From the NCBI RefSeq assembly GCF_026410255.1, contig NZ_JAPMLL010000012.1, positions 62,001-126,000 of the forward strand: a stretch of DNA of 64,000 bases, given 5' to 3'. Made by a program: the position numbers and the translations under genes. The DNA comes from Xanthomarina sp. F1114. GTDB lineage: Bacteria > Bacteroidota > Bacteroidia > Flavobacteriales > Flavobacteriaceae. This document shows positions 28,233 through 38,043 of the stretch, piece after piece (the stretch's first letter is position 1; every line of letters begins with the position of its first letter). The notes under the pieces are model-generated. The model ran no database searches, was not told the DNA's origin, and saw only the letters and a list, made by a program, of their open reading frames with translations.

Positions 28233-28240
28233 CAAATATA
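28233..28240 (-). promoter_or_regulatory. -7 box upstream of the TerB-like gene
   Basis: Minus-strand TATATTTG, exact TAnnTTTG match about 36 bases before the start codon. Confidence 0.5.
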
Positions 28241-28425
28241 GTTAAAGAATATCCTTAATAAAACTAAAAAAATCTTTTTTAATTACACTTTATTCATCCT
28301 AAAAATTTAACTTCTAAGTAGTAAATATATTTTTTATCAGCATTTTCACATAAAAAAATCACAAAAACACAATAGTTGTTCAACTAAAAAAAATGAAACA
28401 TTATCTTTACCAAAAATAAATTGTC

Positions 28426-31400
28426 TTGGGTAAAAATAACCTCTCGCAAACATATGCACAGGCTCTGCAAACGCAAAATCTGCAAACTGCTATTTCCAAA
28501 AATCAAAGTAAAACACATTTAAAAGGTCTTGTAGGCTCTTCTCTATCTTTTGTTTTAACCGAAACATTTAAACAAACAGACAAACCTTTTTTACTTGTTT
28601 TTAACGATAAAGAAGAAGCTGCCTTTTACCTCAACGATTTAGAAAGTTTACTCAACGATAAAGATGTTCTTTTCTATCCAGGAAGCTACAGAAGACCTTA
28701 TCAAATTGAAGAAACAGACAATGCCAATGTACTTTTAAGAGCTGAAGTTTTAAACCGGATAAACTCTCGAAAAAAACCAGCTGTAATAGTGACTTATCCA
28801 GATGCTTTATTTGAAAAAGTAGTCACAAGAAAAGAATTAGAACGCAATACTTTAAAGGTTTCTATAAGCGATAATTTGTCTATAGATTTTGTAAATGAAG
28901 TTTTATTTGAATACAAATTTAAGCGTGTAGATTTTGTCACAGAACCGGGAGAATTTTCGGTAAGAGGTGGAATTGTGGATGTATTTTCATTCAGTCATGA
29001 CGAACCTTACAGAATTGAATTTTTTGGAGATGAAGTAGACAGCATTAGAACCTTTGATGTAGAAACGCAACTTTCTACAGATCAAATAAAAAAAATAAGT
29101 ATCATTCCTAATGTTGCTAATAAACTAATTGAAGAAAAACGCCAGAGTTTCTTAGATTATATAGCTTCTAAAACAGTAGTTTTTACTAAAAATAGTGATT
29201 TGATGTTCTCGAGAATCGACGATTTTTTTGAGAAAGCTGAAGAGGCCTTTAAAAACTTAACTTCAGAGTTAAAACATGCAGAACCTGAGGAGTTATTCTG
29301 TAATTCAGCCCTATTAAAAAAGCAGTTATTGGATTTTACCATAGTAGAATTTGGGACTCAAAATATTTTTAATAACGATAGCACAATTGCTTTCAACACC
29401 TCACCCCAACCAGCTTTTAACAAACAGTTTAATCTTTTAATTGAGAATCTAAACAACAATCATGAGAAAGGTTTCACTAATTATATTGCTTGTGTAAGCG
29501 AGCAACAAGCCAAACGTTTTCATGATATTTTTGAAGATGCAGAAGAGGAAGTTCATTATAAAACCATAGTTCTATCTCTGTACCAAGGCTTTGTAGATAA
29601 AGACAATAAAATTTGCTGTTATACGGATCATCAGATTTTTGAGCGTTACCATAAGTTTCACTTAAAAAATGGCTATGCTAAAAAGCAAGCTATTACCTTA
29701 AAGGAACTTACAAATCTTGAAATTGGCGATTATGTAACTCATATAGACCATGGAATTGGAAGGTTTGGTGGTTTACAAAAAATTGATGTTGAAGGCAAAA
29801 AACAAGAAGCCATTAAATTAGTTTATGGCGAGCGCGATATTCTTTATTTAAGTATTCACTCTCTTCATAAAATCACCAAGTTTAATGGAAAAGATGGTAA
29901 ACCTCCTAAAGTCTATAAATTAGGGTCTGCGGCCTGGAAAAACTTAAAACAAAAAACCAAAACAAGAGTTAAGGAAATAGCCTTTAACCTGATTCAGGTT
30001 TATGCCAAACGCAAACTGGAAAAAGGTTATCAATATCATCCAGATAGCACCATGCAATTGGAGTTGGAATCTTCTTTTATTTACGAAGATACCCCAGATC
30101 AAATTACTGCTACTACCGATATTAAAACAGATATGGAAAGCGAAAGACCTATGGACAGATTGGTTTGTGGTGATGTTGGCTTTGGTAAAACCGAGGTTGC
30201 TATTCGAGCTGCTTTTAAAGCTGTAGATAACGGCAAGCAAGTAGCTGTTTTAGTGCCAACAACTATATTAGCTTACCAACATTCTAGAACTTTTAAAGAG
30301 CGATTAAAAGATTTTCCAGTAACTGTAGAATACATTAATCGTTTTAGAACGGCTAAGGAAAAAAGAACCACTTTAGAAGGCTTAGAAAATGGTTCTGTAG
30401 ATATTATTATTGGCACCCATCAATTGGTAAACAAAAATGTCAAGTTTAAAGATTTAGGTTTATTGATTGTGGACGAAGAGCAGAAGTTTGGAGTTGCTGT
30501 CAAAGAAAAACTAAGAACACTTAAAGAACATGTGGATGTGCTTACCTTAACGGCTACTCCAATACCTAGAACTCTTCAGTTTAGTTTAATGGCGGCTCGA
30601 GATTTGTCTGTTATAACCACACCTCCTCCAAATCGTTATCCTATAGAAAGTCATGTAATTCGCTTTAGCGAAGAAACGATTAGAGATGCTATTACTTATG
30701 AAATTCAACGTGGCGGACAAGTGTTTTTTATTCATAACCGGATCGAAAACATCAAGGAAGTAGCTGGTATGATTCAACGCTTAGTACCTGACGCGAAAAT
30801 TGGAATTGGGCATGGACAAATGGATGGAAAGAAACTAGAACAACTTATGCTGGCCTTTATTAATGGGGAATTTGACGTACTAATAAGTACAACCATTGTA
30901 GAAAGTGGCTTAGATGTTCCAAATGCAAATACCATTTTTATTAATAATGCCAATAATTTTGGATTAAGCGATTTACACCAAATGCGTGGTCGTGTAGGAC
31001 GAAGTAACAAGAAGGCATTTTGCTATTTTATAACTCCAGATTATTCTGCCATGACCGAAGATGCCAGAAAAAGAATTACAGCTTTAGAGCAATTTTCTGA
31101 ACTTGGTAGTGGACTGAACATTGCCATGAAAGATCTAGAAATTCGTGGTGCCGGCGATTTATTAGGTGGGGAACAAAGTGGGTTTATTAACGATATAGGG
31201 TTTGACACCTATCAGAAAATACTAAGTGAAGCCATCGAGGAACTTAAAGAAAATGAATTCAAAGATTTATATGAAGACGATGGCAAAGAAAAAGAGTATG
31301 TAAAAGATGTGACCATAGATTCCGATTTAGAAATGCTTTTCCCAGACGATTATGTCAATAATATTTCTGAACGATTAAACCTATATACTCAACTAAATAA

Positions 31401-31764
31401 TATTAAAACCGAAGAAGAGTTTCAAAAATTTGAATCGGAGATTGTAGATCGTTTTGGGGAGTTACCAACCCAGGTAGTAGATTTATTTAATAGTGTTCGA
31501 ATTAAATGGGTTGCTACTAAAATAGGACTTGAAAAAGTGGTGATGAAACAAGGGAAATTAATTGGTTATTTTATAACAGACCAACAGAGTGCTTATTACC
31601 AAAGTGCAAATTTCACTAAGGTTTTACAGTATGTTCAAGCACATCCTACAGCTTGTAAAATGAAGGAAAAAGAAACCAGAAAAGGCTTGCGTTTATTGCT
31701 TACGTTTGATAAAATTAAAACCGTAGAACAGGCTTTAACTGTTTTAAAACCTATTGTGAATTAG
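28426..31764 (+). CDS. mfd: Transcription-repair coupling factor
   Basis: 1112 residues, normal for Mfd. It displaces RNA polymerase stalled at DNA damage and recruits UvrA. Order: UvrB-like N-terminal modules (about 1-330), the polymerase-interacting CarD/RID domain (TNLEIGDYVTHIDHGIGRF near 430), superfamily 2 translocase with Walker A GDVGFGKTE at 582-590 and DEEQ box at 683-686, and the C-terminal TRCF domain. The start is a TTG at 28426; no in-frame ATG lies close upstream. The 3' end overlaps the convergent yraN by 4 bases. Confidence 0.95.
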   Translation: MGKNNLSQTYAQALQTQNLQTAISKNQSKTHLKGLVGSSLSFVLTETFKQTDKPFLLVFNDKEEAAFYLNDLESLLNDKDVLFYPGSYRRPYQIEETDNANVLLRAEVLNRINSRKKPAVIVTYPDALFEKVVTRKELERNTLKVSISDNLSIDFVNEVLFEYKFKRVDFVTEPGEFSVRGGIVDVFSFSHDEPYRIEFFGDEVDSIRTFDVETQLSTDQIKKISIIPNVANKLIEEKRQSFLDYIASKTVVFTKNSDLMFSRIDDFFEKAEEAFKNLTSELKHAEPEELFCNSALLKKQLLDFTIVEFGTQNIFNNDSTIAFNTSPQPAFNKQFNLLIENLNNNHEKGFTNYIACVSEQQAKRFHDIFEDAEEEVHYKTIVLSLYQGFVDKDNKICCYTDHQIFERYHKFHLKNGYAKKQAITLKELTNLEIGDYVTHIDHGIGRFGGLQKIDVEGKKQEAIKLVYGERDILYLSIHSLHKITKFNGKDGKPPKVYKLGSAAWKNLKQKTKTRVKEIAFNLIQVYAKRKLEKGYQYHPDSTMQLELESSFIYEDTPDQITATTDIKTDMESERPMDRLVCGDVGFGKTEVAIRAAFKAVDNGKQVAVLVPTTILAYQHSRTFKERLKDFPVTVEYINRFRTAKEKRTTLEGLENGSVDIIIGTHQLVNKNVKFKDLGLLIVDEEQKFGVAVKEKLRTLKEHVDVLTLTATPIPRTLQFSLMAARDLSVITTPPPNRYPIESHVIRFSEETIRDAITYEIQRGGQVFFIHNRIENIKEVAGMIQRLVPDAKIGIGHGQMDGKKLEQLMLAFINGEFDVLISTTIVESGLDVPNANTIFINNANNFGLSDLHQMRGRVGRSNKKAFCYFITPDYSAMTEDARKRITALEQFSELGSGLNIAMKDLEIRGAGDLLGGEQSGFINDIGFDTYQKILSEAIEELKENEFKDLYEDDGKEKEYVKDVTIDSDLEMLFPDDYVNNISERLNLYTQLNNIKTEEEFQKFESEIVDRFGELPTQVVDLFNSVRIKWVATKIGLEKVVMKQGKLIGYFITDQQSAYYQSANFTKVLQYVQAHPTACKMKEKETRKGLRLLLTFDKIKTVEQALTVLKPIVN

Positions 31765-32126
31765 AAGTAATAGAAAGCATCTTTATAGTGCGTAAGTTCT
31801 TCTTTAGACTTGTTCTTTATAATTGCAATAATATCAAAACGCACTTCTAAAGTAATGTTGTTTGTTACCATATAAGTATCCATGGCTTTTACAAGAAGCT
31901 TGATTTTTCCTTGTGTCACAAAACTCTGTGGGTCTCCAAAGACATCAGAATTTCTCGTTTTCACTTCCACGCAAACAATGCTGTCTCTTTCTTTGGGCGA
32001 GGCAATAATGTCAACTTCGGCACGATCGTAAAAATAGTTTCGCTCTAAAATTTCATATCCCTTTGTTAAAAGATAATTGGCTGCAAATTCTTCGCCCCAT
32101 TCTCCAAGTTCGTTATGATATGCCAT
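31761..32126 (-). CDS. yraN: YraN family (UPF0102) endonuclease-like protein
   Basis: 121 residues with a PD-(D/E)XK nuclease-like core: GEWGEEFAANYL near 7-18, AEVDIIA near 36-42 and the CVEVKTRNS motif near 52-60, followed by the K-L helix. Function in the family is unresolved (DNA recombination or repair suspected). It ends inside the last codons of mfd on the other strand. Immediately upstream of its ATG is an 8-bp hairpin at 32128-32147, which could hinder ribosome access. Confidence 0.9.
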   Translation of the reverse strand: MAYHNELGEWGEEFAANYLLTKGYEILERNYFYDRAEVDIIASPKERDSIVCVEVKTRNSDVFGDPQSFVTQGKIKLLVKAMDTYMVTNNITLEVRFDIIAIIKNKSKEELTHYKDAFYYF

Positions 32127-32127
32127 A

Positions 32128-32147
32128 ATTCCTGCGAAAGCAGGAAT
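32128..32147. repeat. REP-like hairpin abutting the yraN start codon
   Basis: ATTCCTGCGAAAGCAGGAAT: perfect 8-base inverted repeat around a 4-base loop, one base from the yraN ATG. The motif resembles palindromic elements scattered in flavobacterial intergenic regions (from memory, not searched). Confidence 0.75.
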
Positions 32148-32220
32148 CTTATCCTTACTTTCTAATTAATCTATTTACGAAAGCGAGAATCTCATCCTTA
32201 CTTTCTAATTAACCTATTTA
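32135..32220. repeat. Two tandem 43-bp units
   Basis: Units 32135-32177 and 32178-32220 both run CGAAAGC...CTATTTA and differ at four positions by my alignment. The first unit contains the right arm of the hairpin; the second has lost the hairpin's left arm. Confidence 0.85.
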
Positions 32221-32370
32221 TGAAATAAAAATTCATTTTAAATATTTCATTTTCAGGCTAAAGATAACCAACTCCCCTCCATTTTACAACAGCCAAATGA
32301 TTATTTCAAATTGAAAAAGTAAATCCTACAATAAGTAGTACTTTTACATTTTAAATAAAGCAGGTATAAA

Positions 32371-32667
32371 ATGGCTACTATTAAATGTCCCAATTGTGGT
32401 GTTTATAATACAGATAGAGATTATTGCGAAAAATGCAACACTGTTCTTTCCTATAAAATTAGACGTGAACTTGCTTTAAAGAAAGAGGAAGAACAACGTC
32501 AAAGAGAGATGGCCTCCAAAGAAAAAAAAGAATCTTTCTTTGAAAAATATAGTAATCACCGATTTCTTTTAGTACGTATTATAGTGAAAATAATCCGTTC
32601 TATTTGGCTTGTATTTATGGCTATAGGCATGTTTATTGCTTGGTTAATTTCAGCTGTAGTTGCATGA
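32371..32667 (+). CDS. Zinc-ribbon, single-span membrane protein
   Basis: 98 residues. N-terminal zinc ribbon with ligands C6, C9, C19 and C22 (CPNCG ... CEKC), a charged helical middle (about 25-60, rich in E and K) and one hydrophobic helix near 70-97. The family is seen in flavobacteria but its function is unknown. The stop overlaps the start of the following gene in an ATGA junction at 32664-32667, so the two are coupled. Confidence 0.75.
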   Translation: MATIKCPNCGVYNTDRDYCEKCNTVLSYKIRRELALKKEEEQRQREMASKEKKESFFEKYSNHRFLLVRIIVKIIRSIWLVFMAIGMFIAWLISAVVA

Positions 32668-33017
32668 AAATCCTAAAAAGCACAATTCTTATAGCTTTCT
32701 GCTTAATCGCTTTATTTATTTATGTAGCAAATAGATTAGCCTTACCACTCCCTTCATGGATTTACTTTTATGTAAACGATTTTCTATGCATGCCCATAGT
32801 ATTAAGTTTGAGTTTGGCTGCTCTTCGTTTTATAAAAAAATCTGATATTATTTACGTGCCTTTAAGTATCATTTTAATTATGACAACTTATTATGCCATT
32901 TATTTTGAATGGCTTATGCCTCAATTAAACTCTAGATATACTGGAGATTTAATAGACGTGTTTCTCTATTTTCTTGGGGCTTTCTTATTTTTTATATTTC
33001 AGAAAAAGTTATTTTAA
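32664..33017 (+). CDS. Four-span hypothetical membrane protein
   Basis: 117 residues (MKILKSTILIAFCLIALFIY ...), with four hydrophobic segments at about 5-25, 33-52, 62-80 and 92-115. The longer frame begins at 32604, but the ATG at 32664 overlaps the preceding stop (ATGA), typical of translational coupling, and gives a clean membrane-protein N-terminus. No motif identifies a function. It ends 22 bases before the convergent S66 peptidase gene. Confidence 0.7.
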   Translation: MKILKSTILIAFCLIALFIYVANRLALPLPSWIYFYVNDFLCMPIVLSLSLAALRFIKKSDIIYVPLSIILIMTTYYAIYFEWLMPQLNSRYTGDLIDVFLYFLGAFLFFIFQKKLF

Positions 33018-33038
33018 AACTTGAAGAAAGTTTAGGTT

Positions 33039-34055
33039 TTATTGTTCAAAAACAACGGTCGATTCATCTTTCCCTACAGTCATTTTAATTGTTTCTCCAA
33101 GTACCATGGCACGATTATCTTTTTCGTGTCCTGCGGGCATATTAAAAGCTATTGGAAAATTATAATCAGCAAGTGCATCTAAAATAAGCTGCTCTATAGA
33201 ACTACCCCAGGCAGTCGTGTTTTTTCTAATTTTGCTCATATCTCCAACTAAAAGTCCCGCACAATCATCGAAATATCCGGCACGTTTTAAACTTTGTAAC
33301 ATACGGTCTATATGATATTTATATTCACCTATTTCTTCTATAAATAAAATTTTCCCACTAGTATCTATACTTGTTTTAGAACCCAACATGGTATGAAGCA
33401 TGGTTAAGTTTCCACCTACTAAAGGAGCTGAAACAGTTCCGGTTTTATTATAGGCAGACCCTTTTAATGTATAACTTAATGGCTCTCCAAAAATGGCCTT
33501 TTTAAAAGTATCAATAGTTTCTGTTATGTCATTCGGGTCGTCTGATAAACTGGTACACATAAGCGCATGAATAGTTTCAAATCCTTCATTGTGAAACTGA
33601 TTATGCAAAGCTGTAATATCGCTATAACCTATTAGCCATTTAGGCCTTTCTTTTAATTTGGTAAAATCCAATTTATCTAAAATTCTTACAGCTCCATAAC
33701 CTCCTCTTGCACACCAAATAGCGCTAATACTGGAATTATCCATGGCTTCCTGGAAATCTTCGCAACGCTCATCGTCCGTACCAGCAAAGTGATTATTCTG
33801 ATTAAAAACATGCTTTCCAACTACCACGTTCAATCCCCAACTTTTAAGCAGGCTTTTAGCTTGCTGAATTTCACTAGCTCGCCCTTTTAAAATTCCTGAA
33901 GGTGCTACAATGGCAACTGTATCGCCAGCTTTTAAAAATGGAGGTTGTTTCAAGGTATGTGTTTTTTGTGTTTGAAGTTCTTGTGCTGAAAGCCTTTGTT
34001 TTCCGAAGAAAAAAACCAAGCAGAACAAGCTTAATATAAAAGTAAATTTTGTCAT
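33039..34055 (-). CDS. S66 family LD-carboxypeptidase
   Basis: Murein tetrapeptide (LD) carboxypeptidase type, 338 residues. A signal peptide (MTKFTFILSLFCLVFFFGKQ) is visible, so it works in the periplasm, unlike cytoplasmic LdcA. Motifs: DTVAIVAPSGIL near 45-56, ARGGYGAVRILD near 115-126, nucleophile in IGYSDIT near 141-147, FIEEIGEY near 240-247 and a C-terminal GH box. The ATG at 34055 is preferred over 34070 since the extra MYIYI adds nothing. Confidence 0.88.
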   Translation of the reverse strand: MTKFTFILSLFCLVFFFGKQRLSAQELQTQKTHTLKQPPFLKAGDTVAIVAPSGILKGRASEIQQAKSLLKSWGLNVVVGKHVFNQNNHFAGTDDERCEDFQEAMDNSSISAIWCARGGYGAVRILDKLDFTKLKERPKWLIGYSDITALHNQFHNEGFETIHALMCTSLSDDPNDITETIDTFKKAIFGEPLSYTLKGSAYNKTGTVSAPLVGGNLTMLHTMLGSKTSIDTSGKILFIEEIGEYKYHIDRMLQSLKRAGYFDDCAGLLVGDMSKIRKNTTAWGSSIEQLILDALADYNFPIAFNMPAGHEKDNRAMVLGETIKMTVGKDESTVVFEQ

Positions 34056-34098
34056 AATGTAAATGTACATTTTTTTTCTAAATCGCCTCTAAAATGCG

Positions 34099-34106
34099 TA
34101 CTTTTG
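34099..34106 (+). promoter_or_regulatory. -7 box upstream of metG
   Basis: TACTTTTG, exact TAnnTTTG match, ending 21 bases before the metG ATG. No clear -33 element. Confidence 0.5.
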
Positions 34107-34127
34107 TACACTTTAAAAATATAAATA

Positions 34128-36209
34128 ATGTCAAAAAACTCTTCCCCTTCGGCAGACAGATATACCATAACAGCTGCTTTACCTTATACTAATGGCCCCA
34201 TTCATATTGGCCATTTGGCAGGTGTTTATGTACCAGCAGATATTTATGCCCGCTATTTACGGTTAATAGGAAAAGATGTTGCTTTTATTTGTGGAAGCGA
34301 TGAGCATGGTGTTCCAATCACTATTAAAGCGAAAAAAGAAGGCGTTTCTCCTCAAGATATTGTAGATAAATATCATGCCATTATTAAAAAGTCTTTTGAG
34401 GATTTTGGCATTTCTTTAGATAATTATTCCAGAACTACAGCTAAAGTACATCATGATACGGCTTCAGAATTTTTTACAAGTTTATACGAAAAAGGTGAGT
34501 TTACAGAAGAAATTACCGAACAGTTATATGATGAAGAAGCCAATCAGTTTTTAGCAGACAGATTTGTAGTTGGAACCTGTCCTAAATGTGGCAACGAAGA
34601 AAGTTATGGCGACCAATGTGAAGCTTGTGGTACCAGTCATAATGCCACGGATTTAATCAATCCAAAGTCGGCCATTACCGGAAACATTCCAACCTTAAAA
34701 CAAACAAAACATTGGTTTTTACCTTTAGATAAACACGAAGATTTCTTAAAAGAATGGATTTTAAAAGGTCATAAAAAAGATTGGAAACCTAATGTTTACG
34801 GACAAGTAAAATCTTGGATCGACGATGGTTTACGTCCAAGAGCCGTAACTAGAGATTTAGATTGGGGAATTCCCGTTCCTCTTCCAGATGCAGAAGGCAA
34901 AGTGCTTTATGTATGGTTCGATGCGCCAATTGGTTATATTTCTGCTACCAAAGAATGGGCAGAACGCGAAGGAAAAGATTGGGAACCTTACTGGAAGGAT
35001 AAAAATACCAAACTAGTTCATTTTATTGGAAAAGATAATATTGTATTCCATTGTATTATTTTTCCAGCTATGTTAAAAGCTGAAGGCTCTTATATTTTAC
35101 CAGATAACGTTCCTGCAAACGAGTTTTTAAACTTGGAAGGCAATAAACTTTCAACCTCTAAAAACTGGGCGGTTTGGTTACCAGAATATTTAGAAGATTT
35201 TCCGAATCAGCAAGATGTTTTGCGCTATGCCTTAACAGCAAATGCTCCAGAAACAAAAGACAACGACTTTACATGGAAAGATTTTCAGGCAAGAAACAAC
35301 AACGAATTGGTTGCTATTTTTGGAAATTTCATTAACCGTGTGGTAGTCTTAACCAATAAATATTACAACGGAATAGTTCCGAAACCATCCAACTTTTCTC
35401 AAGTGGATAATGAAACCCTAGCTGCAGTTAAAGCTTATCCAGCTGTTATTTCTAGTTCTATTGAGCGTTATAGATTTAGAGAAGCTGGGCAAGAATTAAT
35501 GAATTTAGCTAGATTGGGAAATAAATATTTAGCAGACGAAGAACCTTGGAAGGTAGTTAAAGAAGACGAAGCCAGAACCCAAACCATTATGTTTGTGGCA
35601 CTTCAAATTGCGTCGGCTTTAGCCACTTTAAGCGAACCATTTTTACCCTTTACTTCAAATAAATTAAAAGCTATTCTAAAAACAACATCAAACACTATTG
35701 AAACTTCTTGGAACGATGTTTCTACAAAAGATATTTTACTTCCTACAGGACACCAAATTGGAAAAGCTGAATTATTATTCTCAAAAATTGAAGACGAAAC
35801 CGTTCAAGCTCAAGTTGATAAATTATTAGCTACCAAGAAAGCAAACGAAGCTGCTAATAAAAAAGTTGATCCTGAAAAGGACACCATTAGTTTTGAGGAT
35901 TTCACAAAATTAGATTTAAGAGTTGGAACTATTTTAGAAGCTGAAAAAATGCCAAAAACTAAAAAGCTTTTAGTCTTAAAAGTAGATACAGGAATCGATA
36001 TAAGGACCATTGTTTCTGGAATTGCTGAAAGCTTTACTCCAGAAGAAGTAATTGGTAAAAAAGTGACTGTTTTAGTAAATTTAGCTCCAAGAAAGCTTCG
36101 CGGTGTAGAAAGCCAAGGCATGATTTTAATGACAGAAACTTCTGAAGGAAAATTAGTTTTTGTAAATCCTGATGATGAGAATATTACTAATGGATTGCAA
36201 ATAAGCTAA
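34128..36209 (+). CDS. metG: Methionine--tRNA ligase
   Basis: 693 residues, class I synthetase. HIGH is at 26-29; the zinc knuckle [17 protein letters not shown] lies near 145-161; the KMSKS-type loop appears as KLSTS at 340-344. An appended EMAP/Trbp111-type tRNA-binding domain occupies about 585-693 ([16 protein letters not shown] ... [11 protein letters not shown]) and supports dimerisation and tRNA binding. A methyltransferase gene begins 3 bases after its stop. Confidence 0.97.
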   Translation: MSKNSSPSADRYTITAALPYTNGPIHIGHLAGVYVPADIYARYLRLIGKDVAFICGSDEHGVPITIKAKKEGVSPQDIVDKYHAIIKKSFEDFGISLDNYSRTTAKVHHDTASEFFTSLYEKGEFTEEITEQLYDEEANQFLADRFVVGTCPKCGNEESYGDQCEACGTSHNATDLINPKSAITGNIPTLKQTKHWFLPLDKHEDFLKEWILKGHKKDWKPNVYGQVKSWIDDGLRPRAVTRDLDWGIPVPLPDAEGKVLYVWFDAPIGYISATKEWAEREGKDWEPYWKDKNTKLVHFIGKDNIVFHCIIFPAMLKAEGSYILPDNVPANEFLNLEGNKLSTSKNWAVWLPEYLEDFPNQQDVLRYALTANAPETKDNDFTWKDFQARNNNELVAIFGNFINRVVVLTNKYYNGIVPKPSNFSQVDNETLAAVKAYPAVISSSIERYRFREAGQELMNLARLGNKYLADEEPWKVVKEDEARTQTIMFVALQIASALATLSEPFLPFTSNKLKAILKTTSNTIETSWNDVSTKDILLPTGHQIGKAELLFSKIEDETVQAQVDKLLATKKANEAANKKVDPEKDTISFEDFTKLDLRVGTILEAEKMPKTKKLLVLKVDTGIDIRTIVSGIAESFTPEEVIGKKVTVLVNLAPRKLRGVESQGMILMTETSEGKLVFVNPDDENITNGLQIS

Positions 36210-36212
36210 TAA

Positions 36213-36845
36213 ATGGAAAACTCTCAAGACTTAAAATCTCATTGGAACAAAGCTTACGATAAAGAAGATAATCAGTTGGGGTGGTTTGAAGAAAACCCAG
36301 CGCCAACCATGCAACTTATAGAAGCTTGTAAGCTTGAAAAAGATGCTAAAATTTTAAATGTTGGAGTTGGAACTACCAACCTCATCGATACTCTTTTAGA
36401 CGAAGGTTATACCAACCTTATTGCAAACGATTTGAGCGACTTTGCCTTACAAAAGCTAAAAAACCGCATTAAACAATCGCATAATTATCAGTTAACAACA
36501 ATTACAGACGATTTAACAAACCCCACAGAATTACAAAATCTCGAAAACGTCAATCTATGGATTGATAGAGCCGTACTTCATTTCTTCTTAAAAGAAGAAG
36601 AACAAACGGCATATTTTAATTTAATTAAAAAAATAGTAAATAAAGGTGGTTTTGTCTTGATTGCTGTTTTTTCTCTAGATGGTGCAGAAAAATGTTGTGG
36701 CCTAGACTTAAAACGCTATAATCTTGATATGCTAAAAGACGCCTTAGGCACAGATTTCAAATTGATAGATTCTTTTAATCATACGTTTATAAATCCTTTT
36801 GGTGGCGAACGTCCTTATATTTATACTTTATTCCAAAAAATGTAA
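36213..36845 (+). CDS. Class I SAM-dependent methyltransferase
   Basis: 210 residues: WNKAYDKEDNQLGWFEENP opening, glycine motif I as ILNVGVGTTNLID near 46-58, acidic ANDLSD near 71-76, and NLWIDRAVLHFF near 111-122. Resembles small-molecule methyltransferases of the thiopurine/tellurite (TehB-like) type. The substrate is unknown. It follows metG by 3 bases and is probably co-transcribed with it, though no functional tie is evident. Confidence 0.82.
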   Translation: MENSQDLKSHWNKAYDKEDNQLGWFEENPAPTMQLIEACKLEKDAKILNVGVGTTNLIDTLLDEGYTNLIANDLSDFALQKLKNRIKQSHNYQLTTITDDLTNPTELQNLENVNLWIDRAVLHFFLKEEEQTAYFNLIKKIVNKGGFVLIAVFSLDGAEKCCGLDLKRYNLDMLKDALGTDFKLIDSFNHTFINPFGGERPYIYTLFQKM

Positions 36846-36919
36846 TCTTAAAACATTCTAAATTACAATTCCACTAAGGGATAAGCCCCCTTTACCATCC
36901 AAATGTTAGGAAGATTTCT

Positions 36920-36927
36920 TAGCTTTG
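36920..36927 (+). promoter_or_regulatory. -7 box upstream of ferritin
   Basis: TAGCTTTG, exact TAnnTTTG match, 16 bases before the ferritin ATG. Confidence 0.5.
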
Positions 36928-36943
36928 ATTAAACATTAAAATT

Positions 36944-37459
36944 ATGCTATCAAAAACAATAGAAAAAGTATTAAACGATCAAATAAGGATTGAATCAGAA
37001 TCTTCTCAAATATATTTGGCCATGGCTTGTTGGGCAGAAGTAAAAGGTTTAGAAGGAATTGCTGGATTTATGTACGCACAGTCTGATGAAGAAAGAGATC
37101 ACATGCTTAAATTTGTGAAATTTGTAAACGAACGTGGTGGTCATGCGCATATTTCGGATCTAAACGAGCCAAATGTCAAGTTTAAGTCTTTTAAAGAAAT
37201 GTTTGAAAAACTACTTGAACATGAAATTTTCGTTTCAGAATCCATTAACAATTTAGTAGATATTAGTTTACAAGAAAAGGATTATGCCACTCATAATTTC
37301 TTACAGTGGTACGTGGCCGAGCAGATTGAAGAAGAAGCAATGGCAAGAACTATTCTAGATAAAATAAACCTAATTGGAGACGATAAAGGAGGTCTTTATT
37401 TATTTGACAGAGATATTCAACAACTTACTATAAGCTCTGCTTCAAACGATAACGTTTAA
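36944..37459 (+). CDS. ftnA: Non-haem ferritin
   Basis: 171-residue iron-storage subunit expected to form a 24-mer cage. Ferroxidase residues fit the family: E17 in RIESESSQIYLAM, then E50 and H53 in DEERDHMLKF, E94 in EHEIFVSE, and the downstream QWYVAEQIEEE helix. The length matches bacterial FtnA rather than bacterioferritin, and no haem Met is needed. Own promoter box at 36920. Confidence 0.93.
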   Translation: MLSKTIEKVLNDQIRIESESSQIYLAMACWAEVKGLEGIAGFMYAQSDEERDHMLKFVKFVNERGGHAHISDLNEPNVKFKSFKEMFEKLLEHEIFVSESINNLVDISLQEKDYATHNFLQWYVAEQIEEEAMARTILDKINLIGDDKGGLYLFDRDIQQLTISSASNDNV

Positions 37460-37536
37460 ATTTTTAACATTTTAGTTTATTTAGATTCATTAAAAATAAT
37501 TACTTTTGTCTCATTACTTAATACCTAGTATTTGTT

Positions 37537-37710
37537 TTGGGAAAAAAGAAACAAAAAAAAGAGAAGAAAAAAGCTCTAAAAAAACTGCAAGCATCTGGCA
37601 TAATTATTGCCGATAAAGTAAAAAGTAGTTGCTGCGAAAAATACAAGAAAAAGGAAAGTAAGCGCTGTAAAAAATGTCCTTGCTTCGACCTTTTACAAGA
37701 TGTAGCATAG
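37537..37710 (+). CDS. 57-residue Lys/Cys-rich small protein
   Basis: Frame from a TTG at 37537 to TAG: MGKKKQKKEKKKALKKLQ at the N-terminus, then SSCCEKYKKKESKRCKKCPC and FDLLQDVA. Five Cys (CC ... C..C.C) could bind metal. I recall similar short CCEKYKKKE-type proteins in flavobacteria, but cannot search. It sits downstream of ferritin and ahead of a terminator at 37734-37763. The start codon is uncertain; no in-frame ATG is present. An antisense open frame covers it but ignores this conserved-looking pattern. Confidence 0.65.
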   Translation: MGKKKQKKEKKKALKKLQASGIIIADKVKSSCCEKYKKKESKRCKKCPCFDLLQDVA

Positions 37711-37733
37711 TACTTTATAAACATATTTTTATT

Positions 37734-37763
37734 AAGGTGACCTTAAAAACGGTCGCCTTTTTA
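37734..37763 (+). terminator. Terminator after the Lys/Cys-rich gene
   Basis: AAGGTGACC pairs with GGTCGCCTT (one G-U) across an 8-base loop, followed by TTTATTTT. It supports real transcription of the small gene. Confidence 0.8.
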
Positions 37764-38043
37764 TTTTGTGATACACCTAAAAATGAAATCAACCTACAAC
37801 TTGTATTATTTAAATTTCATCAAAATTATTTTTTTAGAAAACAGCAATTTTTATCTTTTATCATCTATAAATATACGGGATCAAAATAAAGTTCTCTTTG
37901 CAAGAAATTTCAAACATCTATAATCCATTTGTTTCCGTACATAGAGTAATTATCCGTGTAAATAGATTAGTATTTTAATCTTTAGCATCAATCTTAAAGC
38001 GTTTCATTATTTAATTTTGATTATTCAACAAAAACAATAATTT
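37764..38043. other. Intergenic segment before the lipoprotein operon
   Basis: 280 AT-rich bases. An open frame crossing the terminator into this stretch has no protein-like pattern. The promoter of the lipoprotein operon must lie here, but no exact TAnnTTTG box was found. Confidence 0.35.

Noticed and set aside
36870-36895. Possible AAGGG/CCCTT hairpin between the methyltransferase and ferritin genes
   Set aside because: The stem is only five pairs with a long loop and no T-run; too weak to call a terminator.
37518-37724. Minus-strand open frame opposite the 57-residue Lys/Cys-rich gene
   Set aside because: Its Phe/Ser-rich translation reflects the poly-Lys coding strand; the plus-strand frame has a patterned Cys cluster and a properly placed terminator.
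37674-37889. Plus-strand open frame of 71 codons
   Set aside because: It runs straight through the hairpin terminator at 37734-37763 and overlaps the small Cys-rich gene in another frame; no protein-like pattern.
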